Assembly: GCA_024364735.1 (NCBI GenBank)
Contig: JAGFNQ010009408.1
Span: 1 to 64,000, forward strand
Reading direction: 5' to 3'
Origin: Boesenbergia rotunda
Lineage: Eukaryota > Streptophyta > Magnoliopsida > Zingiberales > Zingiberaceae
DNA: 64,000 nt
How positions within the stretch are numbered: the first letter of the stretch is position 1; each line of letters opens with the position of its first letter. A model generated the notes under the pieces. It saw only the letters and a list, made by a program, of their open reading frames with translations, made no database searches and had not been told where the DNA came from. Shown here piece by piece: positions 44,564-56,449 of this stretch. The position numbers were made by a program, and so were the translations under genes.

Positions 44564-46939
44564 ATGCAGGCAGCTATAGATGGTACTCATATATGCCAGG
44601 GGAGATTAGAGGCCCCGCCTGCCACAACGAACGCCAGGGTTTTCTCTCTTACGAAGGAAGACGTGGCGACTGCCTCCACTGTTGTCGCAGGTCAGATATT
44701 TATTTACAGTCAGTATGCTACTGCTTTATTTGACACTGGGGCAACACATTCGTTTATCTTTATGCAATATGCCAAAAGAAATGATATGTCACTGCAAGAT
44801 TTAGACTGCAAATTTCTGACAACGCTGCCCTCGGGTGAGGTGATGCCCTCTACCCAAATGCTACGTGCCGCACCAATCAGAATCGCAGATAGGGAACTCT
44901 ACTGCGATCTGATAGTGCTTGATATGTCAGATTATGATGTGATATTGGGCATGGATTTCTTGAACAAATACGGCGCCTCTATTGAGTGCCGTAAACGAAG
45001 GGTTATCTTCCGACCTGAGGCGGAAATTCTATTTAAATTTATCGGAGAGCCGAAGAAGAGGACAAGCAAATTCTTGTCGGCTCAGAAAGCAAGGAAGATG
45101 TTAGAAAAGGGATGCTCTGGATTTCTAGCTCATGTGGTTGATACCAGTCCTACAGAGGGCCCGAAGCTAGAAGACGTCAAAGTCGTATGCAATTACCCAG
45201 AGGTATTTCCCGATGACTTACCAGGGTTAGCACCTAAAAGAGATATAGAATTTGTAATTGAGTTGGTTCCTGGTACTAACCCCATTTCTAAGGCACCGTA
45301 CCGTATGGCGCCGACGGAATTAAAAGAATTACAGGAACAGTTACAGGAGCTGCTTGACAAGGGACTCATCTGCCCTAGTCATTCTCCCTGGGGAGCTCCC
45401 GTACTGTTCGTGAAAAAGAAGGATGGGTCGATGCGAATGTGTATCGACTATCGGGCGTTGAACAATGTGACTATCAAGAACAGGTACCCTCTACCCAGGA
45501 CAGATGACCTGTTCGATCAACTGAAGGGAGCCACAATTTTCTCTAAGATTGACCTGAGATCTGGTTATCACCAAGTCAGGGTGAAAAAGGAGGATATACC
45601 GAAGACGACTTTTCGAACCAGATACGGACATTATGAGTTCGTAGTTATGCCGTTTGGAGTTACCAATGCTCCAGCTATGTTTATAGACTTAATGAATCGG
45701 GTATTCTCGGCATTCCTCGACAGATTTGTGATCGTCTTTATCGACGATATCCTTATATATTCGAGAACTCCCGAAGAACATGCTGAACACCTGAGTATAG
45801 TACTACAGATTCTTCAGAAGGAACAAATGTATGCTAAATTTTCCAAATGCGAGTTCTGGCTCGATCAAGTATCATTCTTGGGACATGTTATCTCCAAGGA
45901 AGGAGTAATGGTGGACCCAATTAAAATCGAAGATGTGAGTAACTGGACCAGACCCAAGAATGCCAGCGAAATCAGAAGTTTCCTCGGGCTAGCAGGCTAT
46001 TACAGGAAATTCGTAGAGAACTTCTCTCGGATTGCAGCCCCTATGACAGCTCTTACAAAGAAAGACAAGAAATACGTATGGACTAAGGAATGTGAGAAGA
46101 GCTTTACTGAACTGAAAAGGAGGCTGACTAGCGCTCCAATATTGACTCTTCCAGAGAGCGATATGGGTTTCGATATGTACAGCGACGCATCCAAACTTGG
46201 ACTCGGAGCTGTGCTTATGCAAAATGGGAAGGTAATTGCCTATGCCTCTAGGCAACTGAAGAAACATGAAAGAAACTACCCTACCCATGACTTAGAGTTA
46301 GCAGCGATGGTCTTTGCACTGAAAATATGGAGGCACTATCTATATGGAACTCAGTGTAAAGTTTATATAGATCACCAGAGTCTGTGGTATTTCTTCACCC
46401 AGAAAGATCTGAATATGAGACAGCGCAGATGGCTCGAATTGGTCAAGGATTATGACTGTGAGATCCTGTACCACCCGGGAAAAGCCAACAAGGTAGCTGA
46501 TGCTCTCAGTAGGAAATCATGTACTGCTTTGATGTCTTTATCAGCTTTGTCACAACCCTTAGGGGAAGAAATTATGAGTTACGGGATTGAAATCATATCA
46601 GGACAGTTATCCACCCTGATGATTGCGCCGACATTATTCGACGATATTCTGGAAAAGCAGAATCAGGATCCGAGCCTTCAGAGGATCAGGCAAGAGGTTC
46701 TCGAAGGCAAGGACAATGGATTTCGGATTTCAGACAACGGAGTCTTATATCTTCGGGATCGATTGTGTGTTCCCGACGACTCTGATTTACGGACAAGAAT
46801 CCTTGAGGAAGCTCACGGAACGCCTTATGCGATGCATCCTGGGTCTACTAAGATGTATCAAGATCTGAAGAGTAAGTATTGGTGGTCTGGTATGAAACGA
46901 GATGTAGCCCACTATATCAGTATGTGTTTGACCTGCTAG
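44564..46939 (+). pseudogene. Gypsy pol (G2): protease, RT, RNase H, start of integrase
   Basis: Same frame as gag. Residues from the ATG at 44564: protease site FDTGATHSF (D57-A60); RT with PYRMAPTELKELQEQL, GAPVLFVKKKDGSMRMCIDY, KIDLRSGYHQ and the catalytic FIDD (392-395, the usual gypsy variant of YxDD); RNase H with MYSDASKLGLGAV (D541) and HDLELAAMVFALKIWRHYL; the integrase zinc finger from about 750 (AMHPGSTKMYQDL, ISMCLTC). TAG 46937-46939 cuts directly after the last cysteine. The protease also lies after a second TAG at 44552-44554. All catalytic residues I can see are intact. It copies the element RNA and prepares integration. Confidence 0.9.
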
Positions 46940-48064
46940 AAGGTCAAAGCAGAACACCAGAGGCCTGGAGGAGTTCTGCAACCTCTGTCAACTCCCGAGT
47001 GGAAATGGGAAGACATCTCTATGGATTTCATCTCTGGGCTGCCTAGAACGACGAATGGATATGATGGTATATGGGTTATTGTGGACAGGCTAACCATGTC
47101 TGCCCATTTTCTGGCTATCAGGATGACCTACTCAGTGGAGCAGCTGACTCAACTGTACGTCAAGGAAATTATCCGACTGCACGGGGTTCCCAAGACCATT
47201 ATCTCTGATAGGGATGGTCGATTTACCTCAGATTTTTGTGGACACGTACAGAAGGCTCTCGGCACGAAGCTGAAATTCAGTACGGCCTTTCACCCCCAGA
47301 CTGACGGGCAGACTGAAAGAGTTAATCAAATATTATAGGACATGTTATGAGCTTGTGCCTTGGACTTCAAGGGAAGCTGGTGTCGATACCTGAGCCTGGC
47401 AGAGTTTGCTTATAACAACAGTTATCAGGCTACTATCGGGATGACACCGTACGAAGTACTATACGGAAGGAAATGCAGATCTCCTATATGCTGGCTTGAG
47501 AGTGGTGAAAAGAAGGAGATGGGACTCCAGACGGATATTATAGATGAAACCACTCAGACTATAAAGAATATCCACCAGAGGATAGAGACTGCTCAGAGTC
47601 GGCAGAAAAGCTATGCGGATAAGCGACGCAGACCACTAGAGTTTGAGGTTGGGGATTCAGTATTCCTTAAAGTAGCCCCTATGAAAGGGGTGATGAGTTT
47701 TGGGAAGAGAGGGAAGCTGAGTCCGAGATATGTGGGACCGTATCAGATCCTTAGACAGGTAGGCAAAGTGGCCTACGAACTAGAGCTACCGTCAGAAATG
47801 TCGGCTATCCACAATGTCTTCCATGTATCAATGCTCAGGAAATGTACCTCTGATGTGAATCAAATGGTAGAGCCCCAACAAGTACAAGACCAAGAGAACC
47901 TAAGTTCCGAACGCCGACCTATTCAGATCCTAGATCGGGAAGTCAAAAAGCTAAGAAACAAGGAAATGCCCTTAGTAAAGGTTTTGTGGCGGAACGAGCA
48001 ATTCGAAGAAGCTACCTGGGAACGAGAGGAGGCAATGCGATTAAAGTATCCGGAACTGTTTTAA
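46940..48064 (+). pseudogene. Gypsy integrase and chromodomain-like tail (G2)
   Basis: Same frame. Integrase core: WEDISMDFISGLP, WVIVDRLTMSAHFL, IISDRDGRFTS, PQTDGQTERVN (D, D, E visible). TAG 47336-47338 and TGA 47348-47350 follow within 15 bases. Then SLAEFAYNNSYQATIGMTP, YGRKCRSPICW, a GPY/F-type segment (LSPRYVGPYQIL, VAYELELP, VFHVSMLRKC) and a tail like a chromodomain (PIQILDREVKKLRNKEM, VKVLWRNEQFEEATWERE). Ends TAA 48062-48064. A chromodomain in Del/Tekay elements is thought to guide integration to marked chromatin; the tail here is divergent. Confidence 0.88.
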
Positions 48065-48081
48065 AGTTCGGGACGAACTTT

Positions 48082-48099
48082 TTATAAGGTACGTGGGAT
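48082..48099 (+). promoter_or_regulatory. Purine tract region of G2
   Basis: The last bases before the 3' LTR read AAGGTACGTGGGAT, a weak polypurine tract. A better one, AAGATATGGGGGAT, lies inside both LTRs at 40543-40556 and 48165-48178, before the second TGTAAC. Confidence 0.55.
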
Positions 48100-50823
48100 T
48101 GTAACACCCCAATTTTTCGATTAAATTATCCGGAACTGTTTTAAGTTCGAGACAAACTTTTTATAAGATATGGGGGATTGTAACACCCCAAAATTTTCCC
48201 ATATGAAATATGAAGAATTCATGAAACATTATTATGAAATGTCATGATGGGCTTGGCTTAATGGGCTTTGATATGGATTAGTGCAAAATGTGATAAAAAG
48301 AATGTGTAGAAAGGAGGAAGCAAGGATCGAACCTTGAACCTCCTAGTTGCACTAACCATGTCTTAACCATTGCACTAAGGAGTATTTCATGTTGAGAGAA
48401 TAAGAAACGTGCTAGTTAAAGCTAGGGAGGTGAAGAGACATGTCCCTTCATGAGAATAGTATAAACAAGAGAGAGGGAAAGAAGTTTTATTATCTTCTTC
48501 TTCTTCCCCACTCTAAAACCGAAATTCACTCTCCCCCTTTCCTTTTTATTTTTGAAAAGTACACCCTAGGGTTCTAACCCTAGGGAATTGGAAGGAAGAA
48601 GACCTCATCCAAGGATCTTGCCCTCTACTAGGGCCAAGGGTTCTAGAGAAGTTTTAACAAAGGAAACTCTCACTCTTACTTCAACCAAGGGTACCCTAAA
48701 GATTTAGAGAAGGTGAAATTCAAGCGAAAGGATGTAAGTATCCCCTCGCCTGAAGTGTAATTGTTGTGTATGATTTCCTTCTTCTTGTGGTTTTCGAAAA
48801 TGGGGATTTGCCTTATGTAAGTTTCGGCCACCCCTTAAGGGAAGGCCTTGGTTACTCCTTGATACATGAGAAGACCCCTTCGGACTTAGGGTATATATGT
48901 ATGTTGATTTCCTTCAAGTTGTGATAACAAAAACTAGGGTTTGCACCCCCTACAAGTTTCGGCCAAGGCATAGAAATTAGGGATTAAGAGTTGAATTACT
49001 CTATGATGTATTTTATGTTTAGTGTATTATATGATAGTGTAGACAAGGTGTTTGTATAAATGTTTGGTTACAAAAACCCAACTTTTTCCCTACCCTACAC
49101 TTTCGGCCAACCCTAGAAGGATTAGGGTTTAGGGTTGCATGATTATCCTATGATGTAATCTATGCTTAATAAGTGGCATGATATGTATGTGAGGTGTTTG
49201 TGTAAATGCTCGTGTGAATGTTTGATTTCAAAAACCCTAATTCCCCCTACCCTACACCATTCGGCCAACACCCTAAAGTTAGGGTTCGTGAAGGTTAAAC
49301 TACCCTATGAGATATGTTTATGTTTAGTAAGATGAAATGTATATGCATGTGATGTTTAGATGGAAGGCTTGATTGGAAAACTTGATTTGCCCTAGTATGG
49401 AACTTTCGGCCAAGGTATGAACATTAGGGTTTGTGAAGATTGGTTACCCCATGATGTATGCTATGCTTAGTATGATACATGGTGTATATATATGTGATAC
49501 TTGTATGGGATGTTTGATGTCAAAAACCTAAGCTACCCCTACCCCTGACTTTCGGCCAAACCCTAGGTTTAGGGTTAGGAAGAACTAAATCAACCCATGA
49601 GGCATGCTACCACTTCCTATGATATGAATGTGATTTATGTGGCCAATCTTGTCATATATAAAGTATGCTTAAGTGGTTGAAATATGATGTATGTATGAGC
49701 ATGCTTATAGCCCATGGGGCACCCTTATGAATTGCATGTGATGTATATGATAAAATGCTTGAAAGGATACTCCACTAAGTATGTGATCAAGAGCACCCCT
49801 TATGTTGTGTGGTGTGTCCCTATGGGATCATGAGCACCCTTGAAGAGTGGTGTGTCCCTTGAGAAGTGAATTAGGAGTACTCCTTAGCATATATGTAAAG
49901 ACATGATAAGTATTTTACTTTGTAAGTTGTGTACCCGACTCGGAAGGGGGTCGTTAAACAAATCCGGGGTGCATGTTAACTTAAGGTCATGGCTCCGGTA
50001 GGACGGAAGGGTCCTGCTCTAATGAGATTGGTGGCTCGCTACCCCAAGTCATTAGGGAACGCGCATTATGTGGTACACAACTGGGCCCTATATGATGTTG
50101 ATGTATTTTTAAGTAATACCTTTATGGAATTGTTTTGAAAACATTTATTATATGTGATGGGTATGCTTAAGATACTATATACTGCATGCTTAGAAACTTT
50201 GATGTTTAGTATGCTGTGATGAACTCATGCTTATGATTTATTATGTGTGCATGTTGTATTCTTTCGTATGGATTTTGCGAGTAGGACACGATCCTTACTA
50301 AGCATTTGTGCTTACTAGTTTATGTGTTGTCTTATGCTGCAGATAAGGGTAAGGAACACTTAAACTAAAGGAAGAGGCAGGAGGGCTGAAGATGTGTGGG
50401 GTGGTGGCTCGGGAAAGAAAGACTTCTATATCTACTTTATTATGCTTTTGTTTATGTCTCCTTGATAATGAATGTTAGTGATTACTCTTAATTAAGATAT
50501 TACACATGATGTTCTAGACTTCCTTTAGACTCAATTTGATGAACTAATATTATGTAATGGAATGTATAACCTCACTATCATGATTTATGTGCTACTAAAC
50601 TTACTATACACCTACCATATTCTAATGATCCAAGCATGATATTTGATTAGCATGTACTAACTAGTATGCTTAGTACTTGTAAGTATCACTTGATGGTTTT
50701 AGACAAGCATGCTCAGTACTTAGTCCTCGCACTCTTGCATTATTTTTATGTTATGTTAAAATAATTATATGATTGATTGTACGTAACCCCGCCCCGAGAG
50801 TAGATATAAGGGCGGGCGTTACA
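48100..50823 (+). repeat. G2 3' LTR (2724 bp)
   Basis: Same ends and same internal duplicate (second start at 48179) as the 5' LTR; lacks ~68 bp around 50480. Contains the tRNA-like copy at 48313-48382. Confidence 0.92.
48313..48382 (-). other. tRNA-like module, antisense to G2 (3' LTR)
   Basis: Same as 40691-40760 with one change (GCACTAAGGAG for GCACCAAGGAG on the plus strand). B box GGTTCGATCC intact. Confidence 0.6.
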
Positions 50824-51730
50824 ATACAGCAAAACCCTCAACAAGCCAGAAGACTAAGAGCAACGTAACCTGTTACGGGTGCAACAAGAAGGGTCACTTC
50901 ATGTCGGAGTGTCTCAACTTGAAGGAAAATAAGAAAACTCAGAGGAAGAAGGCGCTTCAAGCCACATGGGACAAATCATCCTGAGAGGATGAAGAGGCCC
51001 CACATTCCAACCTCCTCACGCTGACCGCCTTGGAAGACCTCAACTCCGGAAAAGAATCAGAACCTGATGAAGATGTCGGCACCAGAAATCTCTTGATCTC
51101 GGAGGACGGACAAATTACGGTAGGAGGTTATCCTGATTCGGTGCTTTACGACCTAATCTCTTACTTGTCATGCATGTTGGCAAAAGCCAACGTCCGGGTT
51201 GAAACCCTCTCACAGGAATTCAAATTCCTGAAAGAGGAAGTCAACTTCAGTTCCTTAACCGAGTCAATTCAAGAAGAAACCTCGACTCAAGTTCAAAAGC
51301 TTGAGGAAGAGAATTCCTCCTTGAAAACTCAAGTCAAGGAACTCAGAGTCACATTAGAACGATTCACTTTAGGTTCCAAGAATCTTGACATGATTCTTGG
51401 AAAACAGAAGTCAGTTCTAATCGATCCGGACTGGGCTATCGAACCAACTCGCGATTCAGATCTTATTACTCTGTATTGAACCAAACTAGAACTTGAGTCC
51501 AAGCATGGGTTCCTAAGCTAAGTTTGAACAAACAAACTGGACCAAACCAATGTTGGATCCCCAAGGACAAGATTCACATCTTGCCTAGCACATATCGAGG
51601 CTTCAGTCTAGGGGGAGCCAATATAAAAACCATTTTTATACTTAGATGATTTTTTTCATGAATTATTGCTTGATGTTTGTTTATTTCTTTTTCACAATAT
51701 TATTCTGCTTAGACTTAGAAATGATTAGTT
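50824..51730 (+). pseudogene. Sirevirus gag C-terminus, coiled coil and spacer (C)
   Basis: Frame of gag resumes after G2: CCHC knuckle CYGCNKKGHFMSEC (from 50871), then ALQATWDKSS and a TGA at 50982-50984. The same frame goes on with an acidic part (LTALEDLNSGKESEPDED) and a coiled coil (YLSCMLAKANVRVETLSQ, KLEEENSSLKTQVKELRVTL) to the stop at 51477-51479. The coil matches A (19374-19652). 51480-51730 is the non-coding-looking spacer before protease, with a TCTAGGGGGAGCC block. The LINE tail joins at 51731. Confidence 0.8.
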
Positions 51731-54500
51731 ATTTTTTTTTGAAAAAATAGCATCTTATTCCTGAAAAATAAAATTCATATTAGAAGGGGGACCAAACCTG
51801 ACCTTCTAATACAGAATTACACAGACTCCAACTAATTTACAAGTATTGCAAGTAATGAAAAAACCGACTGTAATTATATATGAATCTATACAATTGCCAG
51901 CCTACTTTCTATTAGCACAAATCATTTGTTAGCATCGCCCCAGCCTAACCGAAATGATCAGCTTATTCACTTTCTCTTGATCTCTCCATGTGTATGCATC
52001 AACCTCTTCCAGCGAGTTCCACATATTAAATCTCAACACAAATCTCCAATCCTGAGACCATAATAAACCATATATCTCCACATTCCTTGTCTGCTAGCCT
52101 TTGAATTACCCTCTGATAGCCATCAGAAAATACAGCAAAACCACATATCCCTTGATACATAACAGTATTAACCTTCACTGAATGCACATCTGCTCTTGGC
52201 ACGTTTGGCACGGTGAAACCCAGCCTGACAGTAACCAAAAATCAGAAGCCAGAAATCGCAAATCCGTAGATCTTCTTATAACACCAACAGTCCAAAGTTC
52301 TGACCCATTAGGAACACTTAATTTATCTCAGCCAAGTCTATATCAGGAAAACGCCATGCCTCAAAAACCCATTCACCTTCTCCCCATCCATATAGCCAAA
52401 TATCTCCATGAAGCCATATCATTGGCACAAAAATATCAGCAGGTAAATGAATTATCAGTAGGTAACTGAATAATCTTTCCTTGCCCATCGACCACTGTCC
52501 AACATCAATCCAACATACATCCACCTCTTTACCACTTAAGCACTTATTCAACAGGGCAGAGACACAAAGAACAGACACTCCCAAGGCATAACTGAATTCC
52601 CAGCAACATGCCACTAGTAGCAGCAATCTGAGGCTTGCCTTTCATTCACTAGAGCCAAAATCCGTTTATACAAAAGGAGATACCACACATCCCAACCTGG
52701 AAGTAAAAAACAACTCCATAACAGAAATACTAGATCCATGAAAAGTAAACTCTTTTAGACTCCCATCGTAGCTCCATATCCCATCCCCCATTTCATATCA
52801 AACAAGCAATGGAAACTGATATCAGACCATCATCAGTAAGACTTCAGAAAAATAGAAAAACTAAAACCCATCCATCTGAGCCTCAAAGTTTGTGGATGAA
52901 CCTCAACATATATATGATTTGCAAGCACCTGGTGCAGTCTTAGAACAGAAAGGAAAACCCCAATCACTATAGTTACTGCCTTCTCGATACCCACTGCAGT
53001 TGACAGCCCCTTATGGCACGTTTGGCACATATCCTATCCGACCATCATCAATCCAGCAATAAGGCACAATTCCTAAACATAACCAATCCTCATATGCTAC
53101 CTCTTCTCCATAGTACAACCCCATCAAAGATCATGCAACATCGAAAGCAGCTATAAAGGCTGACACTTAGAATTAGAAAAAAGAACCAAAAAAAACTTAT
53201 AACTTCTGACTTTTGCCTGCTCATCCCCACATCTTCTACGTCTAGTTCTAACCAGATCCGAGAATTATAGAAAGTATAAAGAGGAAATCCCATACCAGCA
53301 CACATCAGAGCAAAAAAATTCCCCAATCCATTCCTCCTTCCCACCCTTAGCAGTCATGCCCTCTCACTCTATATTAGCTTACTATTAACTCTTATATATG
53401 GTAGCCCAACCCTATCGACTTTGCAAATACCATAAAGAAGTTTGTCAAGAGTAGCTTTAGTTAAAACTCTATCAACATTGAAATCATATGCTCAATATGC
53501 ATGGTAATTTGCTACCGCATTAGCTTCTCAATAAACATGCGTACACCTCACGTGATATTTTTGTATTATGGCTTTAATCTCAAGAATCAGGTTACGAAAT
53601 TCCCACGAAATAAAATCAGACTGGATAATTTACAGAGCTACTTCAGAATCGGATTCCAACCAGATAGGAAAAAACTATTGGTGACACATAATATCAAACC
53701 ATTTAAAATAGCCACCAATTCAACCCTAATATTTGTCCCCATTCCAATAATGCCATGTTTGGCCAGCACAACCTATCCTTCAAGATCCCTCACAATAACA
53801 CCATACGAGGATATCCTAGGATTTCCTTTCGAGCATCCATCCGTATTCAACTTAGAAACTCCAACCATAGGTTTCTTCCAATGTACCACTGTAATAGTAT
53901 TTACAGTTTTGCAATGAACAACAAATCCCAACCTGTGAGCTGCATGACTGAAACCCTTCCAATGCCTATGCTTAATCCGTCCCACAACCATACCAACAGA
54001 TATATATTGAATAATGCTCCCTATAATTTTCAACACCTTCGGCTTTAAACCACGATGCTTGGTAGCATTTCTAGCAACCCATATGAACCAAACAATCAAA
54101 AGAGGCAAAATCTCCCTAACGTGTCCATCCTGTGACCATGACAGACCCACCTGCCACTTGTCAAAAACCAAGAATCTATCCATGCCAAATAACTGTGCAA
54201 AGTATGTCCAAACCGACATAGCTACAACTCCCTGAAAAAATAGATGCTCCTAGGACTCCTCCCATTCACAACAGCAACATTTAGAAGCTAAAGAAACCCC
54301 TCTGCTTTGTAGAACAACATCCACAGCTAGATGCCACTTCAAAAATCTCCATATAAAAACAAAGATATTAGGCATTAATAGCTTACTCTAAACCACAGAA
54401 AAAATTCCATCAACACTCTCCACCTACCGAATACAACTCCAAGCAAACTGTAATGTGAACCTACCATTTAAAGATGGTTTCCAAACAATGATATTTAGAC
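51731..54500 (-). mobile_element. LINE (non-LTR retrotransposon) 3' part
   Basis: The minus strand ends at about 51731 in a short A-run after a 3' region, consistent with a LINE tail. From 54500 down: WKPSLNGRFTL and CCCEWEES...EHLFF, which is the RT zinc-binding region typical of plant LINE ORF2; then an RNase H domain at 53773-54219 (WKKPMVGVSKLNTDGCSKGN, YGVIVRDLEG). 51731-53770 has only broken frames. ORF2 RT and endonuclease are missing: the 5' side ends exactly at the solo LTR. Stops are frequent, so the copy is old. Confidence 0.65.
53773..54460 (-). pseudogene. LINE ORF2 C-terminus: zinc-binding RT tail and RNase H
   Basis: Reads FTLQFAWSCIR then stops; the CCCEWEE / EHLFF motif near 54230-54290 carries an in-frame TAG; an open frame 54219-53773 includes VWTYFAQLFG, LLIVWFIWVARNATKHRG and the RVT_3-type RNase H start LNTDGCSKGNPRIS. 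The end of RNase H is shifted and lost below 53773. These domains follow RT in plant L1-like LINEs. Confidence 0.6.
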
Positions 54501-54916
54501 TGTTGGATCGAGAAGCCCGATAGAGGGGGGGGTGAATATCGGAAAACTTTCGGATTTGAGTAAGAGTAGGTACGCAGCGGAAATTAAATAAAAGACACAG
54601 AGACGCAATCGATTTACTTGGTTCGGAGCCTGTGTCGACTCCTACTCCAAGGCCCACGGTCGTTGACCATTTACTTTGGGCAATTCTATATTTGGCGCAA
54701 ATAAGTTACACAATATGATTTACAAAATTAAGTGCAATAAAATATTAATTAAAGAAATACGCTCTTCTTTTTACCGACGTCCGGAGTAGGTCGACTCTTT
54801 CGGGGCAGCAGGACGTCGTCAGCTCGAGGTGAAGCGTTTCCGGAGCAAGGCGCGAGCGTAGAAGAACTTTGAGACGTTGGAAGAAGTGATGCTTTGAAGC
54901 CTTGGTCGAGGGTCCC

Positions 54917-54924
54917 TTATATAG
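54917..54924 (-). promoter_or_regulatory. TATA box of the solo Sirevirus LTR
   Basis: Minus strand CTATATAA followed by GGGACC; same place as in the A LTR. Confidence 0.65.
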
Positions 54925-55270
54925 GGCCTGGGGGCGCCCGGGATGTCGGGGGCGCCCCCCACGTGGCGTTTGATCCGGTTGGAGCTCGGTCGCCGTCTGA
55001 TCCCCTTATCCTCGGGATCCGCTTTGACCGGGGTGCCCGGAGCGCTCGGGCCGCCCGGGTTGACCGGGTCAAATCTCATCTTCTGGCTTCGCAGGCTTTT
55101 GGTTCGAGGTATGCGCATGGGGGCGCCCGGGACGCTGGGGGCGCCCGGGAGCAGCGGGGGCGCCCGGGAGCACGGGGGCGCCCCGAATATGAGCTGTCGA
55201 AGCCACTTTGCATTTGTTGTGTTTGGTGTTCACCTTGGGGGTGCCTGGGACACTCCGGGCGCCCTGGTCA
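54925..55270. repeat. GGGCGCCCGGG palindrome array
   Basis: Seven or more GGGGCGCCC-type palindromes, several in the form GGGGGCGCCCGGGA, clustered between 55120 and 55190 and more loosely elsewhere. Directly upstream (element sense) of the TATA box. Confidence 0.8.
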
Positions 55271-55539
55271 GCAGTTGCCTCACTCCTTTTAGGCCCTCTG
55301 AGCTGCAGACTCACGTTCCTTCGGTCCTGCATCCAGGGTTAGTCCAAAACACAATAACATAATAAATTATTAGATTTATACAGCCTTAGCTGTCTTGGTT
55401 CTGACTTTGGTCTCCAAAATGGAGCCCTAGGTCGAACCGACGCCTACTGTTCCCTCGACGGGGAACGCATCCTCACCTACTCCTCTCGGGAGAATTTACC
55501 TGATGCCAACCGTTCCTCTAGTTGGACTTTTGCCTGACG

Positions 55540-55815
55540 GTCCTTTGTCAGGTATTGGATACCGAGCTGCCCTTCGCCCAGTGCCTAGCATTCCTTCGCT
55601 AGGGCTTTAGTCCCAAGCTGTCCTTCGCTTGGCGCCTAGCAGTCCTTGGCTAGGTCTTTGGATCCTAGCAGCCCTTCGCTAGGTGCCCAGCAGCCCTTCG
55701 CCAGGTCTTTGATGACTAGCAGCCCTTCGCTAGTTGCCTAGCAGCCTTCGCTAGGACTTTGTATCCTGGCATTCCTTCGCCAGGTGCCTAGCAGCCCTTC
55801 GCTAGGACTTTTCCT
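55540..55815. repeat. CCTAGC-AGCCCTTC-GCTAGG repeats
   Basis: About ten units with short inverted arms around AGCCCTTC, followed by TGCC or ACTTT. Same arm sequence as the array at 10327-10745 in E but another loop. Confidence 0.8.
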
Positions 55816-55918
55816 GCACACTTGAGTAACATTGTTAGATCACAAATAAACTTAACTTTAAATCCTTTGCCAATATCAAAACCAGGTTTGATATGGTGCT
55901 TCCTGCACCAACACAGAC

Positions 55919-56449
55919 CAGTTAGGTATATAAAGGGTACCCTAAATGTAGGTATTTGGTATCCTAGGACCTCTAGCTTTGAATTATTAGGATACTCTGA
56001 CTCAGACTATGCCGGATGTAAACTAGATAGAAAAAGTATAAGTGGAAGTTGTCAATTTCTAGGACATGGCCTAGTCAGCTGGTGCAGTAGAAAGCAACAT
56101 TATGTTGCCTTATCCACAATTAAAGTAGAATATGTTGCCCTAGGAGAGTGTGTAGCACAACTGTTATGGATGATGCACACCCTTAAGGATTTTAAGCTAA
56201 ACTATGCCCAAACTAAAGTATTCATTCACAACATAAGCTCGATCAATCTTATAAGAAACCCTATTCATCACTCCAGAACCAAACACATTGAAGTAAACAT
56301 CATTTTGTTAGGGATCACGTAGCCAGGGGCGAAATCGTACTTACACATGTGAACTCAAAATCTAATCTCGCTGACATCTTCACCAAACCCTTAACTGAGT
56401 CTGAATTTAGCTTACTAAGAAGGCAGTTAGGGTTGTGCTTAATAGAATA
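55919..56449 (+). pseudogene. Copia pol end (C): RNase H
   Basis: RYIKGTLNVGIWYP, YSDSDYAGCKLDRKS, SWCSRKQHYVALST (with IKVEY where the family has MEAEY), NISSINLIRNPIHHSRTKHIEV. A one-base loss near 56300 shifts the frame; it then reads RDHVARGE, SKSNLADIFTKPL, ending TAG at about 56447-56449. Same architecture as F 14278-14789. Upstream pol is absent, replaced by the solo LTR and LINE. Confidence 0.85.

Larger units (their letters stand above)
40478..50823 (+). mobile_element. G2: Ty3/gypsy chromovirus (Del/Tekay-like), structurally complete
   Basis: Order: LTR (40478-43282), primer site, gag, protease, RT, RNase H, integrase, chromodomain-like tail, purine tract, LTR (48100-50823). Target duplication ATCCA (40473-40477) / ATACA (50824-50828), one mismatch. 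Removing the element brings the gag frame of C back in register, which confirms the boundaries. The LTRs are highly similar apart from a ~68-bp indel near 42870-42940, so insertion is fairly recent. Six in-frame stops silence the polyprotein, yet I see no frame shift. Confidence 0.95.
54501..55913 (-). repeat. Solo Sirevirus LTR, same family as A (1413 bp)
   Basis: Plus strand TGTTGGATCG to CACCAACA. The first ~220 bases follow the A LTR (23631 on). Minus-strand TATA at 54917-54924, GGGCGCCCGGG palindromes at 54925-55270, CCTAGC-type hairpin repeats at 55540-55810; the element-sense start TGTTGGTGCAGGAAGCACC resembles the start of the C LTR. Flanks TAGAC / CAGAC match 4 of 5. The left flank is LINE and the right flank is C pol. 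Confidence 0.85.

Noticed and set aside
54894..55362. GC-rich frames of 130-140 codons on both strands
   Set aside because: Low-complexity Gly/Ala/Arg/Pro translations of the GGGCGCCCGGG array.
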